The position numbers and the translations under genes are program-made. 64,000 nt of DNA from Pseudorhodoferax sp. Leaf274 (GTDB taxonomy: Bacteria; Pseudomonadota; Gammaproteobacteria; Burkholderiales; Burkholderiaceae_C). Below the pieces are notes generated by a model. It was not told the origin of the DNA. It searched no databases and saw nothing but the letters and a program-made list of their open reading frames with translations. Numbering within the stretch: the first letter of the stretch is position 1; each line of letters begins with the position of its first letter. The stretch lies in contig NZ_LMNA01000029.1 in assembly GCF_001422445.1 (NCBI RefSeq), positions 252,146 to 316,145 on the forward strand, given 5' to 3'. Below are positions 16,593 to 26,559 of the stretch, one piece after another.

Positions 16593-17915
16593 TCACAGCG
16601 CGTAGCCGAAGTCTTCGCCCAGGCGGGCCGTCATCGCCAGCTTGCCGCCGTCGTCCTTCCACGATTCGCTGGCCGGCAGCGTGAGCGAGACCGCGCGCAC
16701 CATCCACAGTTCGGGGTCGTCGTAGCGGGGCGGCTTGACGCCTTCGGCCGACAGCTTGCGCACGCTGTCCAGCAGCAGGCGGCGGGTCATGGCGATGCCG
16801 GTGTCGCTGATGCCCAGGTGCTCCTTGGAGCGGTCGTAGATCGGCGCCACGCCGGACTGGCAGGCGGCGTCCTGCACCCACAGGCCGGGCAGGCCGGAGA
16901 ACCAGGTCTTGGTCTGCGCGTCGTAGTTGAACAGGAAGCCCGTCTCGTTGTTGAACTTGGTCCAGTACTTGGCGAACGGCTGCGTCGGCGGGCGCGGCAC
17001 GTAGGCGTCCTGGCTCGGGTGCCCGGTCTCGCGGCCGGCGTGGCCTTCCACGAAGAGCTTGCGCGTCTTCTCGTAGAACGGCGTGACCGGCGTGTACGAG
17101 AACATGATGCACAGCGTGTGGTGGTCGTCCAGCGGCACCCAGGCATGGCCGCTCAGCTCGGGGTACTTGGACTGCGGCGGCACCAGCGTGTAGAAGGGCA
17201 GCAGGAACTGGTTCACGCGCCAGTAGTGGGTGTTGTCGTCCAGCACGCGGCGCGAGGCCACGCTCATGCCGAAGTCCTGCTTCTGGCATTCGAAGATCGG
17301 CCGCAGGTCGCGCTTGGCCACCCATTCGCTGATGGCGCCCTGCGCGTCGATGCGGCCGTGCAGGATGGCGGCATGGGCGGAGTCGATCTCGCCCTCCACC
17401 GCCTGCAGCCAGTTGCACTCCTGCACGCGAAAGCTCACGTGCACGTTCTCCTGCGGCACCATGTTCCATTCCAGGTGGGGCAGCGGCGGCGGGGCGTCCT
17501 GGTCCGGCCCCATGTAGGCCCAGACCATGCCGTTGCGTTCGGTGCAGCGGTAGTGCTTGAGGCGGGTCTTGTCCTTCAGCCGGGTGTCCGCGGGCTCGGC
17601 CGGCATGTCCAGCACCTTGCCGTCCACGCCGAACTTCCAGCCGTGGTAGACGCAGCGCAGACCGCAGTCTTCGTTGCGGCCGAACACCAGCGGCGCGCCG
17701 CGGTGCGGGCACGCATGGTCCACGAGGCCGAGGCGGCCTTCGCTGTCCTTGAACGCCAGCAGTTCCTCACCCAGCAGGCGCACGCGCTGCGGCTGGCCGC
17801 CGGGCGGCAGATCGGTGCTGGGCAGGAAGGGGAGCCAGTACAGGCGCATCAGCTGGCCCATCGGTGTGCCGGGGCCGACACGCGTGAGGCGTTCGTTGTC
17901 TTCGGTGGTGAGCAT
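16593..17915 (-). CDS. Rieske non-heme iron oxygenase, alpha subunit
   Basis: Aromatic-ring-hydroxylating or O-demethylating oxygenase of 440 residues. The Rieske cluster ligands are Cys69, His71, Cys88 and His91 (CPHRGAP and CVYHGWKF). The mononuclear iron site shows His181 and His186 with nearby acidic residues (GEIDSAHAAILHG). Length and order fit the phthalate 4,5-dioxygenase/phenoxybenzoate dioxygenase group, which lacks a beta subunit, and none is encoded here. The substrate is probably aromatic or an aryl ether, but this is not decidable by reading. First gene of a minus-strand operon behind two operators. Confidence 0.93.
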   Translation of the reverse strand: MLTTEDNERLTRVGPGTPMGQLMRLYWLPFLPSTDLPPGGQPQRVRLLGEELLAFKDSEGRLGLVDHACPHRGAPLVFGRNEDCGLRCVYHGWKFGVDGKVLDMPAEPADTRLKDKTRLKHYRCTERNGMVWAYMGPDQDAPPPLPHLEWNMVPQENVHVSFRVQECNWLQAVEGEIDSAHAAILHGRIDAQGAISEWVAKRDLRPIFECQKQDFGMSVASRRVLDDNTHYWRVNQFLLPFYTLVPPQSKYPELSGHAWVPLDDHHTLCIMFSYTPVTPFYEKTRKLFVEGHAGRETGHPSQDAYVPRPPTQPFAKYWTKFNNETGFLFNYDAQTKTWFSGLPGLWVQDAACQSGVAPIYDRSKEHLGISDTGIAMTRRLLLDSVRKLSAEGVKPPRYDDPELWMVRAVSLTLPASESWKDDGGKLAMTARLGEDFGYAL

Positions 17916-17979
17916 GTTCGGTTCTCGTGGTCAGGTGGATCGAGGTCGCCCTGGGAAGCTCTGGGCGGTGGTGGGCCAA

Positions 17980-17994
17980 TGTGGTTCTACCAAT
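17980..17994. promoter_or_regulatory. GntR/FadR-type operator (TGGTTCTACCA)
   Basis: TGTGGTTCTACCAAT, first of three sites in the 199-base divergent region between the Rieske oxygenase (minus) and a Bug gene (plus). It lies 67 bases upstream of the oxygenase start. Confidence 0.75.
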
Positions 17995-18003
17995 ATTAAT
18001 ATC

Positions 18004-18018
18004 ATTGGTAGAGCCAAT
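18004..18018. promoter_or_regulatory. GntR/FadR-type operator, imperfect (TGGTAGAGCCA)
   Basis: ATTGGTAGAGCCAAT, centred 24 bases from the previous site. The outer arms ATTGG/CCAAT are perfect, with one mismatch in the inner ACCA. Two sites about two helical turns apart would allow cooperative binding. Confidence 0.65.
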
Positions 18019-18085
18019 CAAGAAAAATTTGGGCTGGTGCGTCCCTGCGCGTTGACGGCGCGGGGTGCGCTGTCCACAATAAACA

Positions 18086-18100
18086 ATTGGTTCAACCAAA
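18086..18100. promoter_or_regulatory. GntR/FadR-type operator (TGGTTCAACCA)
   Basis: ATTGGTTCAACCAAA, ending about 15 bases before the GTG start of the Bug gene at 18115. At this position a bound repressor would block transcription initiation or early elongation. Confidence 0.75.
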
Positions 18101-18114
18101 AATCAGGAGACACC

Positions 18115-20078
<1,964 letters not shown>

Positions 20079-20099
20079 CGGCCGCGGTGCGGGACGGGT

Positions 20100-20160
20100 C
20101 AGCGCCGCCGGCGCAGCGCCCGTCCGCTTGACGGACACGCGGCGCTGCCCGGCCGGCGCC
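20100..20160. other. Large GC-rich inverted repeat between convergent genes
   Basis: GCAGCGCC (20113-20120) and GTCCG (20122-20126) pair with CGGAC (20132-20136) and GGCGCTGC (20141-20148), with further GC pairing outside. It fills the gap between the convergent NMO and Bug genes. There is no T tract, so it could be a bidirectional roadblock but not a standard terminator. Confidence 0.45.
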
Positions 20161-20167
20161 GCGCTGC

Positions 20168-21142
20168 TCAGCTGGTGAGCTTGATGCGCCCGTCGTCGAC
20201 GAGCTTCTTGACGGCGGCCAGTTGGTCGGCCATGAAGGCCGCCAGCTTCTCCGGCGGCCAGGCGACCGACTCGAAACCCAGTTCCAGCAGCTTGGCCTGG
20301 ATGTCGGGCAGCATCACGATGCGGTCGATCTCGCTGCCCAGCCTGGCCAGCACCGGCCGAGGCGTGGCGGCCGGCGCCATCAGCGCGGCCCAGCCGGGCA
20401 GGTTGACGGCGGGCAGGCCCGATTCCGCGAAGGTGGGTACATCCTTGTAGAGCGGAAAGCGCGTCGGGCTGGCGACCGCCAGTGCCTTGATCTTGCCTGC
20501 GTAGCGCGAGACGCCGCCCAGCGACACCACGGCCGCGTCGACCTGCTCGCCCAGCAGGTCCTGCAGCGCCGGGGCCTCGCCCTTGTAGGGCACGTGGACC
20601 ATGTCCAGCCCGGCCGCCACGTTGATCTGCTCGCCCACGAAGTGCCCGCCCGAGCCCGGCCCGTAGGAGGCATAGCTGAACTTGCCGGGCCGGCGTTTCA
20701 CCAGCGCCACGAACTCCTGCACCGTGTTGATGTTCAAGGAGGAGCGCACGCCCAGCGCGATCGGCGTCATCGCCATCATGCTGACCGGCGCCAGCTCGCT
20801 CAGCTTGTAGGGGGTGTTCGGCTGGAGCACCAGGCTGCTCAGCAGCGCGCTGTAGCCCAGCAGCAGCGTCTGCCCGTCGGCCGGCTGCTTGGCGACGTAG
20901 CTGGCCGCGATGGCGCCGCTGGCGCCGGCCTTGGACTCCACGATGGTGGGCTGGCCCCAGGCTTCGGTCAGCTTGGCGCCGATCAACCGCATCATGGTGT
21001 CATGGCCGCCGCCGACCGGCGTGGGGATGATGAAGCGGATCGGGCCGTTCGGGTAGGCCGCCTGCGCCCGGGCTGCGGGCCAGGCCGTCGCGGCCAGCAG
21101 GGCCAGCGCCGATTGCAGCGTTGCGCGTCGAGAGGGGGTCAT
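20168..21142 (-). CDS. Bug-family periplasmic solute-binding protein
   Basis: TctC/Bug receptor of 324 residues with signal peptide (MTPSRRATLQSALALLAATA to AARAQA; twin Arg present), AYPNGPIRFIIPTPVGGGHD, IVESKAGASGAIAASYVAKQ and HVPYKGEAPALQDLLG. It is last in the minus-strand operon acyl-CoA synthetase, kinase, DUF6285, dehydrogenase, Bug, with a 31-base gap to the dehydrogenase gene. It resembles the Bug protein at 18115 (shared LELGFE segment near the C terminus), suggesting local duplication. Confidence 0.93.
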   Translation of the reverse strand: MTPSRRATLQSALALLAATAWPAARAQAAYPNGPIRFIIPTPVGGGHDTMMRLIGAKLTEAWGQPTIVESKAGASGAIAASYVAKQPADGQTLLLGYSALLSSLVLQPNTPYKLSELAPVSMMAMTPIALGVRSSLNINTVQEFVALVKRRPGKFSYASYGPGSGGHFVGEQINVAAGLDMVHVPYKGEAPALQDLLGEQVDAAVVSLGGVSRYAGKIKALAVASPTRFPLYKDVPTFAESGLPAVNLPGWAALMAPAATPRPVLARLGSEIDRIVMLPDIQAKLLELGFESVAWPPEKLAAFMADQLAAVKKLVDDGRIKLTS

Positions 21143-21173
21143 GGTTTGTCTCCAATATCGTGGGGGAAGAGGC

Positions 21174-22316
21174 TCAGGACCGCATCAGCTCGCGCGCGAT
21201 CACCACGCGCTGGATCTGGTTGGTGCCCTCGAAGATCTGGTTCAGCTTGGCGTCGCGCATCATCTTTTCGACCGGGTAATCACGCACGTAGCCGTAGCCG
21301 CCGAAGACCTGCACGGCATCCGTCGTGACCTTCATGGCCACGTCGCTGGCGAAGCACTTGGCCATGCTGGCGAAGATCGGCAGCTGGGCCCAGTCCTCGG
21401 CGTCGCCCAGGCGCGCGCATTCGTAGGTCAGCGCGCGCGCCGCCTCGATCTGCATCTTCATGTCGGCCAGCATGAACTGGATGCCCTGGAACTCGATGAT
21501 GGCGCGCTTGAACTGGCGGCGCTGCCTGGCGTAGTCCAGGGCCGCGTCGAACGCGCCCTGCGCCAGGCCGACCGAGGCCGCGGCGATGGCGGGGCGGTTC
21601 AGGTCCAGCGCGCGCATGGCCGAGCGAAAGCCCTGGCCCTCCGCGCCCAGCATGTGGTCCACCGGCACGCGCACGTTGTCCAGGTGGATGGGCACGTTGA
21701 TCGTGCCCTTCATGCCCATCTTGCGTTCGTTGCGGCCGAAGCCGAGGCCCTTGGTGTTCTTCACGTCGACGATGAAGGCGCTGATGTCGCTGGCGCCGGC
21801 GCCGTCGCCGGTCTTGGCGAACAGCATCAGGTAGTCGGCGCGGCTGCCGAAAGTGCACCACTGCTTCTGGCCGTTGATGACGTAGTGGTCGCCCTGGCGC
21901 ACGGCGCGCGTGCGCATGCCGCCGACGTCCGATCCGCAGTCCGGCTCGCTGATCGCGATGGCCGTGACGGTGCGGCCGCGGGCCAGCAGGGGCAGGTAGT
22001 GCTGCTTCTGCGCCGCGCTGCCGAAGTGCATGATGGGCAGCGCGAACATGGTGTTCATGCCGGCCATCAGCGCGCAGGATTCGGACACGCGCGCGATCTC
22101 CTCGCGCGCCAGGCACACCATGGTGAGGTTGGCACCGGGCCCGCCGTAGGCCTCGGGCACCCACAACTGCAGCAGCCCCATGTCGCCGTAGACCTCGATC
22201 AGTTCCTCCGGGAAGCGGTCGTTCTCGTCGATCTCCGCCGCGAGCGGGGCCACGTGGTCCTGCACCATGCGGCGCACGCCATCGCGGAAAGCGGTCTGGT
22301 CTTCACTGAGTTGCAT
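21174..22316 (-). CDS. Acyl-CoA dehydrogenase
   Basis: Acyl-CoA dehydrogenase of 380 residues of the short/medium-chain type: [81 protein letters not shown], and the catalytic Glu at about residue 363 in [10 protein letters not shown]. It forms a 2-enoyl-CoA and passes electrons to ETF. Start at ATG 22316; the upstream DUF6285 gene overlaps it by 14 bases. It is operonic with the ACAD10/LvaA-like kinase. Confidence 0.94.
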   Translation of the reverse strand: MQLSEDQTAFRDGVRRMVQDHVAPLAAEIDENDRFPEELIEVYGDMGLLQLWVPEAYGGPGANLTMVCLAREEIARVSESCALMAGMNTMFALPIMHFGSAAQKQHYLPLLARGRTVTAIAISEPDCGSDVGGMRTRAVRQGDHYVINGQKQWCTFGSRADYLMLFAKTGDGAGASDISAFIVDVKNTKGLGFGRNERKMGMKGTINVPIHLDNVRVPVDHMLGAEGQGFRSAMRALDLNRPAIAAASVGLAQGAFDAALDYARQRRQFKRAIIEFQGIQFMLADMKMQIEAARALTYECARLGDAEDWAQLPIFASMAKCFASDVAMKVTTDAVQVFGGYGYVRDYPVEKMMRDAKLNQIFEGTNQIQRVVIARELMRS

Positions 22317-22680
22317 GGTCGGTGCCTCGGTGTGGATGCGCGGTCCAGCGCGGGTTGTTGATGTCCAGCGCCCCGTGCAGCGACTGGCGCAGGTGCTGCA
22401 CCAGCCCTGGCGCATCCAGCGGTATCGCGCCGGACGCGATGGCGTCGTGCAGTGCGCGGTCGAGCGTGGCGGTATCGCCCTCGCGGTGCAGCAGGGCCTG
22501 CAGGCGCGCCCGCGCCGCGGCGTCGTGCGCGGGCGCCAGTTCGGCCTCGCGCAGCGCGATGCGCAGCACGTTCGCGGCGATGCGCGTCTGGAACCGGTGG
22601 TAGCCGTCCAGCGTGGGCAGCAGTTCGTGCTCCAGGTAGTCGGCCGTGGCCTGCAGCAGTGCGGTGGCGGGCGGGATCAT
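22303..22680 (-). CDS. DUF6285-type small protein
   Basis: Helical protein of 125 residues ([31 protein letters not shown] region, then [16 protein letters not shown] at the end). I recall this as the DUF6285 family, which is typically encoded between an APH-type phosphotransferase and an acyl-CoA dehydrogenase, and it is so here. In the Pseudomonas levulinate operon the small protein LvaB forms a complex with the 4-hydroxyacyl-CoA kinase LvaA; this protein may be its counterpart (inference). Its ATG overlaps the kinase stop (ATGA). Confidence 0.72.
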   Translation of the reverse strand: MIPPATALLQATADYLEHELLPTLDGYHRFQTRIAANVLRIALREAELAPAHDAAARARLQALLHREGDTATLDRALHDAIASGAIPLDAPGLVQHLRQSLHGALDINNPRWTAHPHRGTDHATQ

Positions 22681-23672
22681 GGCGCGGTCTCCAGCAGGTG
22701 CATGAAGTCCCAGAGCGGTTCTTCCAGCCGGCGGCCGACGGCGCAGAGCTCCAGGCTGGCGGGGCGGCCGTCGGCGCGCGCACCCAGCCCGCGGCGCACG
22801 CACGCGATGGCCCACTTGAGGTTGCCGAAGGCCTCCCAGAAGCGCACGCGCGCCGGGTCCACTGGCATACCGCCGGCGGCTTCGTAAGCGGCGTACAGGT
22901 CCTCGCGCGTGCCGAAGCCGCCGACCTCGCCGGTTCCTCCGAAACGCCAGGTGCGCATGCACAGCACACCCAGGTCCTGCATCGGGTCGCCGATGCGCGC
23001 GATCTCCCAGTCCAGCACGCAGCGCAGGCCCTGCTGGTCGACGATCAGGTTGCCGTTGCGGAAGTCGGCGTGCACCACCCGCGCATCCCATTGCTGCGGC
23101 AGGTGCTGGCCGACCCAGCGCAGGGCGTAGGCCAGCGCCGGATGGGCGATGGCGTGGTCGCGCAGCAGGCCGCCGTAGATCGCCAGTTCGTCGGCCGGCG
23201 CGAGCCGGGCCAGGAAGGGCAGCTCGGCCGTCGGCATGCGGTGGATGGCGGCCAGGGCCTCGCCGCACTGGCGGGCGAGCCGCCCGCGTGCCATGGCGAA
23301 GGCGCTGTCGCGGGCCAGCTTGCGGCCCATGGTCTCCCCGGCCACGTGCCCGGTGACGTAGCCCGGCCCCAGGCCGTGCTGCGGCTGCAGCACCAGCCGC
23401 ACCGTGGGCACCGGCACGCCGCCCTGGCGGGCCGCGCGCATGAGCGCGGCGTCCTGCCCGGCGTCCAGCCGGGGCGGATGGCCCGGCGGCGCGGCCGTGG
23501 CAGCCGAGCGTTGCAGGATCAGCGTCCCGCTGGTGCCGGGCTGGTGCCAGTCGAAGCACCAGGTCTCCTTCGTGGCGCCGCCGGTCAGGCGGCGCAGGCC
23601 GCGCACCTCGCCCGCCGGCCCGGCGCCGCGCAGCGCAGCCGCCAGCGCGGCCTCGATCTCCGCGGGCTGCAT
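22677..23672 (-). CDS. APH-type phosphotransferase, ACAD10/LvaA-like acyl-CoA kinase
   Basis: Kinase-fold protein of 331 residues. It has a Gly-rich LTGGATKETW near residue 30, the catalytic loop VVHADFRNGN (His201 to Asn208, Asp203 as base) and the metal-binding DWE at 221-223 in VLDWEIARIGDPMQDLG. Proteins of this subgroup are the kinase domains of ACAD10/ACAD11 and LvaA, which phosphorylate 4-hydroxyacyl-CoA so that the hydroxyl can be eliminated. The neighbours (acyl-CoA synthetase, DUF6285, acyl-CoA dehydrogenase) support this over antibiotic resistance. Kinase activity is inference. Confidence 0.85.
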   Translation of the reverse strand: MQPAEIEAALAAALRGAGPAGEVRGLRRLTGGATKETWCFDWHQPGTSGTLILQRSAATAAPPGHPPRLDAGQDAALMRAARQGGVPVPTVRLVLQPQHGLGPGYVTGHVAGETMGRKLARDSAFAMARGRLARQCGEALAAIHRMPTAELPFLARLAPADELAIYGGLLRDHAIAHPALAYALRWVGQHLPQQWDARVVHADFRNGNLIVDQQGLRCVLDWEIARIGDPMQDLGVLCMRTWRFGGTGEVGGFGTREDLYAAYEAAGGMPVDPARVRFWEAFGNLKWAIACVRRGLGARADGRPASLELCAVGRRLEEPLWDFMHLLETAP

Positions 23673-23680
23673 GCCGGCGT

Positions 23681-25210
23681 TCAAATGCTGCGGCCGGCGC
23701 CTTGCCAGAACGGCTCGCGCAGGCGACGCTTGAAGATCTTGCCGCTGTCCTCGCGCGGCAGCGCGGCGTGGAAATCGATGCGCCGCGGCAGCTTGTACTT
23801 GGCCAGCCGGGGCGCGAGGTAAGCCCGGATGTCCTCGGCCGTCAGCGTGGCATCCGGCACGGCCTGGACGGCCGCGGCCAGGGATTCGCCGAACTCGTCG
23901 TCGGGAATGCCGAACACCGCGCAGTCCTGCACGCCGGGGCACTGCAGCAGCACCATCTCGATCTCGGCAGGGTAGATGTTGGTGCCGGCGGAGATGACCA
24001 TGTCGGACCGGCGGTCGCACAGGTACAGGCGTTCGTCCTTCAGGTAGCCGACATCGCCGCAGCTGATCAGCCCGTCGCGTTCGACACCCGCGCGCTTGGC
24101 TTCGTGGTTGAGGTAGGTGAAGTCGGCATAGGCCGGAACGCGCATGTAGATCTCGCCGATCTCGCCCGTGGGCACGGGCCGGCCGTCCTCGCCATAGAAC
24201 GCGATGCGCGTGCCCGGCGTGGGCACGCCGACGCTGCCGGGGTGGGCCAGCCAGTCCTGCGGCGTGGCCAGCGTGGCCGTGCCGACCTCCGAGCCGCCGT
24301 AGGTTTCGTAGACCACGGGGCCCCACCATTCCATCAACGCCTTCTTGACCTCCACGGGGCAGGGCGCGCCGGTGTGCGTGACCCAGCGCAGCGAGCTCAC
24401 GTCGTAGCGCGCGCGCACCCCGGCCGGCAGCTTCAGCAGCCGCACGAACATGGTGGGCACCATCACGGCGTGCGTCAGCCGGTGCCGGGCGATCAGGGCC
24501 AGCGTTTCCTCGGGGTCGAACTTGGACTGCAGCACCAGCACATCGGCGTTGGGCAGCGCCTGGCGGCCATAGGCGTTGGGCGAGGCGTGGTAGAGCGGGC
24601 CCGCCACCAGCGCCCGCACGCCGGGCGTCACGCCGTACACGCTGGCGATCAGCGCGACATAGGCGGCCGCCTGCTCGGGCGTGGCCGCTTCGCGTTTGAC
24701 ACCCTTGGGGTGGCCGGTGGTGCCCGAGGTGTAGATCATGGTCGCGCGGCTGCGCTTGGGCGGACCGTCCCAGGGGCTGAAGCCGGCGCACCAGTCGTCC
24801 CAACGCAGGTCGCCCGGCTGCGGCTGCGCCAGCGCCTCGGAGATGCCGTAGCGTTGCTGCACCTCCGGCGGCGTGGGCACCACCAGCAACCGCAGGCCGG
24901 CGGGCAGCTGGCCGCGCAGCGGCGCGACCAGATCGGCATGGGCCACCAGCACCTTGGGCCGGGCGTCGCCGAGCACGTACAGCACCTCCTCGGGCTTGCC
25001 GTGCCAGTTGATGGGGACGCAATAGGCACCGAGCGCGGCGGCGGCCTGCTGGCCTTCGAAGAAAGCGAAGTCGTTGCGCAGCAGCAGGGCGACGAAGTCG
25101 CCTTCGCCGACGCCCAAGGCGTCGAAGCCGGTGGCGGCGCGGCGGGCCTGCAGCAGCACGGCATCGCGCGCCACGGCGCGGTCGTCCAGGTAGATCAGCG
25201 GGGAATCCAT
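23681..25210 (-). CDS. Acyl-CoA synthetase (AMP-forming)
   Basis: ANL-superfamily ligase of 509 residues. The P-loop-like motif YTSGTTGHPKGV is at 160-171, YETYGGSEVG in the adenylation site, DGLISCGDVGYLKDERLYLCDRR at the hinge region, and the C-terminal catalytic Lys in PREDSGKIFKRRL. It activates a carboxylic acid to acyl-AMP and then acyl-CoA. First gene of the operon running to 20168, with an operator 20 bases upstream of its ATG. The upstream in-frame extension is antisense to other sequence and is left out. Confidence 0.94.
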   Translation of the reverse strand: MDSPLIYLDDRAVARDAVLLQARRAATGFDALGVGEGDFVALLLRNDFAFFEGQQAAAALGAYCVPINWHGKPEEVLYVLGDARPKVLVAHADLVAPLRGQLPAGLRLLVVPTPPEVQQRYGISEALAQPQPGDLRWDDWCAGFSPWDGPPKRSRATMIYTSGTTGHPKGVKREAATPEQAAAYVALIASVYGVTPGVRALVAGPLYHASPNAYGRQALPNADVLVLQSKFDPEETLALIARHRLTHAVMVPTMFVRLLKLPAGVRARYDVSSLRWVTHTGAPCPVEVKKALMEWWGPVVYETYGGSEVGTATLATPQDWLAHPGSVGVPTPGTRIAFYGEDGRPVPTGEIGEIYMRVPAYADFTYLNHEAKRAGVERDGLISCGDVGYLKDERLYLCDRRSDMVISAGTNIYPAEIEMVLLQCPGVQDCAVFGIPDDEFGESLAAAVQAVPDATLTAEDIRAYLAPRLAKYKLPRRIDFHAALPREDSGKIFKRRLREPFWQGAGRSI

Positions 25211-25228
25211 GGGGCTTGTCTCGATATC

Positions 25229-25243
25229 AATGGTAGTACCAAA
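25229..25243. promoter_or_regulatory. GntR/FadR-type operator (TGGTAGTACCA)
   Basis: AATGGTAGTACCAAA just upstream of the acyl-CoA synthetase start (25210, minus). It is a perfect TGGT-N3-ACCA palindrome, overlapped by a second short inverted repeat, TACCAAATGGTA. The remaining 150 bases up to 25395 hold no feature I recognise. Confidence 0.75.
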
Positions 25244-25395
25244 TGGTAGCGACTGGCCTGCCTGTGCGCAAGCGACGATCGCCTGCGGAGCCTCATGCGC
25301 CGTCGAACGCTCCGCGAGGGCGACGGCGCCGGCGGCGCATGGAGCAGCCGCAGCGTCGGCCCGCGACGGGGACGGGGTTGCGCCGCGTGGCACGG

Positions 25396-26541
25396 TCACA
25401 TGCGCACGGCCCATGCGTCCGCGAGCCGGGCGGCCTGGGCCGCGCTGTCGCCGAACAGCTGGTCCAGCACATGGATGCGCCGCAACGCGTGGCCGACGGC
25501 GTACTCCTCGGTCATGCCGATGCCGCCGTGGATCTGCACCGCGTTCTGGCACAGCTGCCGGGCATGCCGGCCGATCACCAGCTTGGCGCGCAGCAGGTCG
25601 GCCGCGGATTCGGAGGCATCCGGCCGGTCGGCCGCGATGGCCGCGGCCATGGCCATGCTGCGCGACATCTCCAGGCCGACCTGCATCTCGGCGGCCTTGT
25701 GGCGCAGCGCCTGGTTCTGGCCGATCAGCCGGCCGAACTGCTGGCGCGTGTTCAGGTACTCCACGGCGAGTTCGAAGGCCAGCTCCATGGCGCCCAGCAT
25801 GTCGGCGCACACGGCCGCCAGGCCGGCGTCGAGCGTGCCCTGCAGTGCGACACGGGCGCGGGCGTCGTCGCGCGGGTCGCCGAGCGGCTGGGCGGCGACG
25901 CCGTCCAGCACCAGCTCGGCGGCAGGCGTGTCGTCCACGAGGCGGTAGCCGCGGCGCTGCTGGCCGGCCGCTTGCGCGTCGACCACGAACAGCGCGATAC
26001 CGGCCTCGGCATCGGGCGCACCGTCGGTGCGCGCGGTGACCACGAGATGGTCCGCGCTCTGGCCGTGCAGCACATGGCGCTTGCGTCCGGTCAGCGTCCA
26101 CTGGCCAGCGTGCTGCGTCGCCTGGGTTGCCACCCAGCAGGGGGCATGGCGCGCGTCTGCCTCATCGTGCGCCCAGGCCAGCAGCAGCCGGCCGGCGGCG
26201 GCGGGCGCGAGCAGGCGCGCCTTGGCGGCGGCATCGCCGGCCAGTTGCACGGCCGTGGCGCCCAGCACGCTGGACGACAGCACCGGCTCCAGCAACAACG
26301 CGTGGCCGCAGGCCTGCAGCACCGGCAGCCGGTCGACCGCGCCGCCGCCGAAGCCACCGTGGGCTTCGTCCACGCACAGCGCGGTGACGCCGAGCTCGGC
26401 CAGGTGCCGCCACAGGCTGCGCTGGAAGCCGTCGGCCGTGGCGGCGGCTGCCCGCCGTTGCTCGAAGCGGCCATGGTCGGCCAGCAGGCGGCGCACGCTG
26501 TCCTGCAGCTGCGCCTGCTCGTCAGTGGGTTCGAAGTTCAT
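25396..26541 (-). CDS. Acyl-CoA dehydrogenase-family protein (probable non-catalytic partner)
   Basis: Acyl-CoA dehydrogenase-fold protein of 381 residues: MNFEPTDEQAQLQDSVRRLL, ELGVTALCVDEAHGGFGGGA, NTRQQFGRLIGQNQALRHKAAEM, NAVQIHGGIGMTEEYAVGHALRR. The usual EGT/GGT-type C-terminal motif is replaced by QLFGDSAAQ, and no catalytic Glu is evident there. It is adjacent to another dehydrogenase gene (18 bases), as in actinobacterial FadE pairs that form alpha2beta2 enzymes with a single active type of subunit. I infer the same arrangement. Confidence 0.88.
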   Translation of the reverse strand: MNFEPTDEQAQLQDSVRRLLADHGRFEQRRAAAATADGFQRSLWRHLAELGVTALCVDEAHGGFGGGAVDRLPVLQACGHALLLEPVLSSSVLGATAVQLAGDAAAKARLLAPAAAGRLLLAWAHDEADARHAPCWVATQATQHAGQWTLTGRKRHVLHGQSADHLVVTARTDGAPDAEAGIALFVVDAQAAGQQRRGYRLVDDTPAAELVLDGVAAQPLGDPRDDARARVALQGTLDAGLAAVCADMLGAMELAFELAVEYLNTRQQFGRLIGQNQALRHKAAEMQVGLEMSRSMAMAAAIAADRPDASESAADLLRAKLVIGRHARQLCQNAVQIHGGIGMTEEYAVGHALRRIHVLDQLFGDSAAQAARLADAWAVRM

Positions 26542-26559
26542 CTGTGCGTTCTTTCCGTG

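Noticed and set aside
22677..23672. Aminoglycoside resistance phosphotransferase
   Set aside because: The APH fold is shared, but the operon context and DWE motif fit the ACAD10/LvaA acyl-CoA kinase group.
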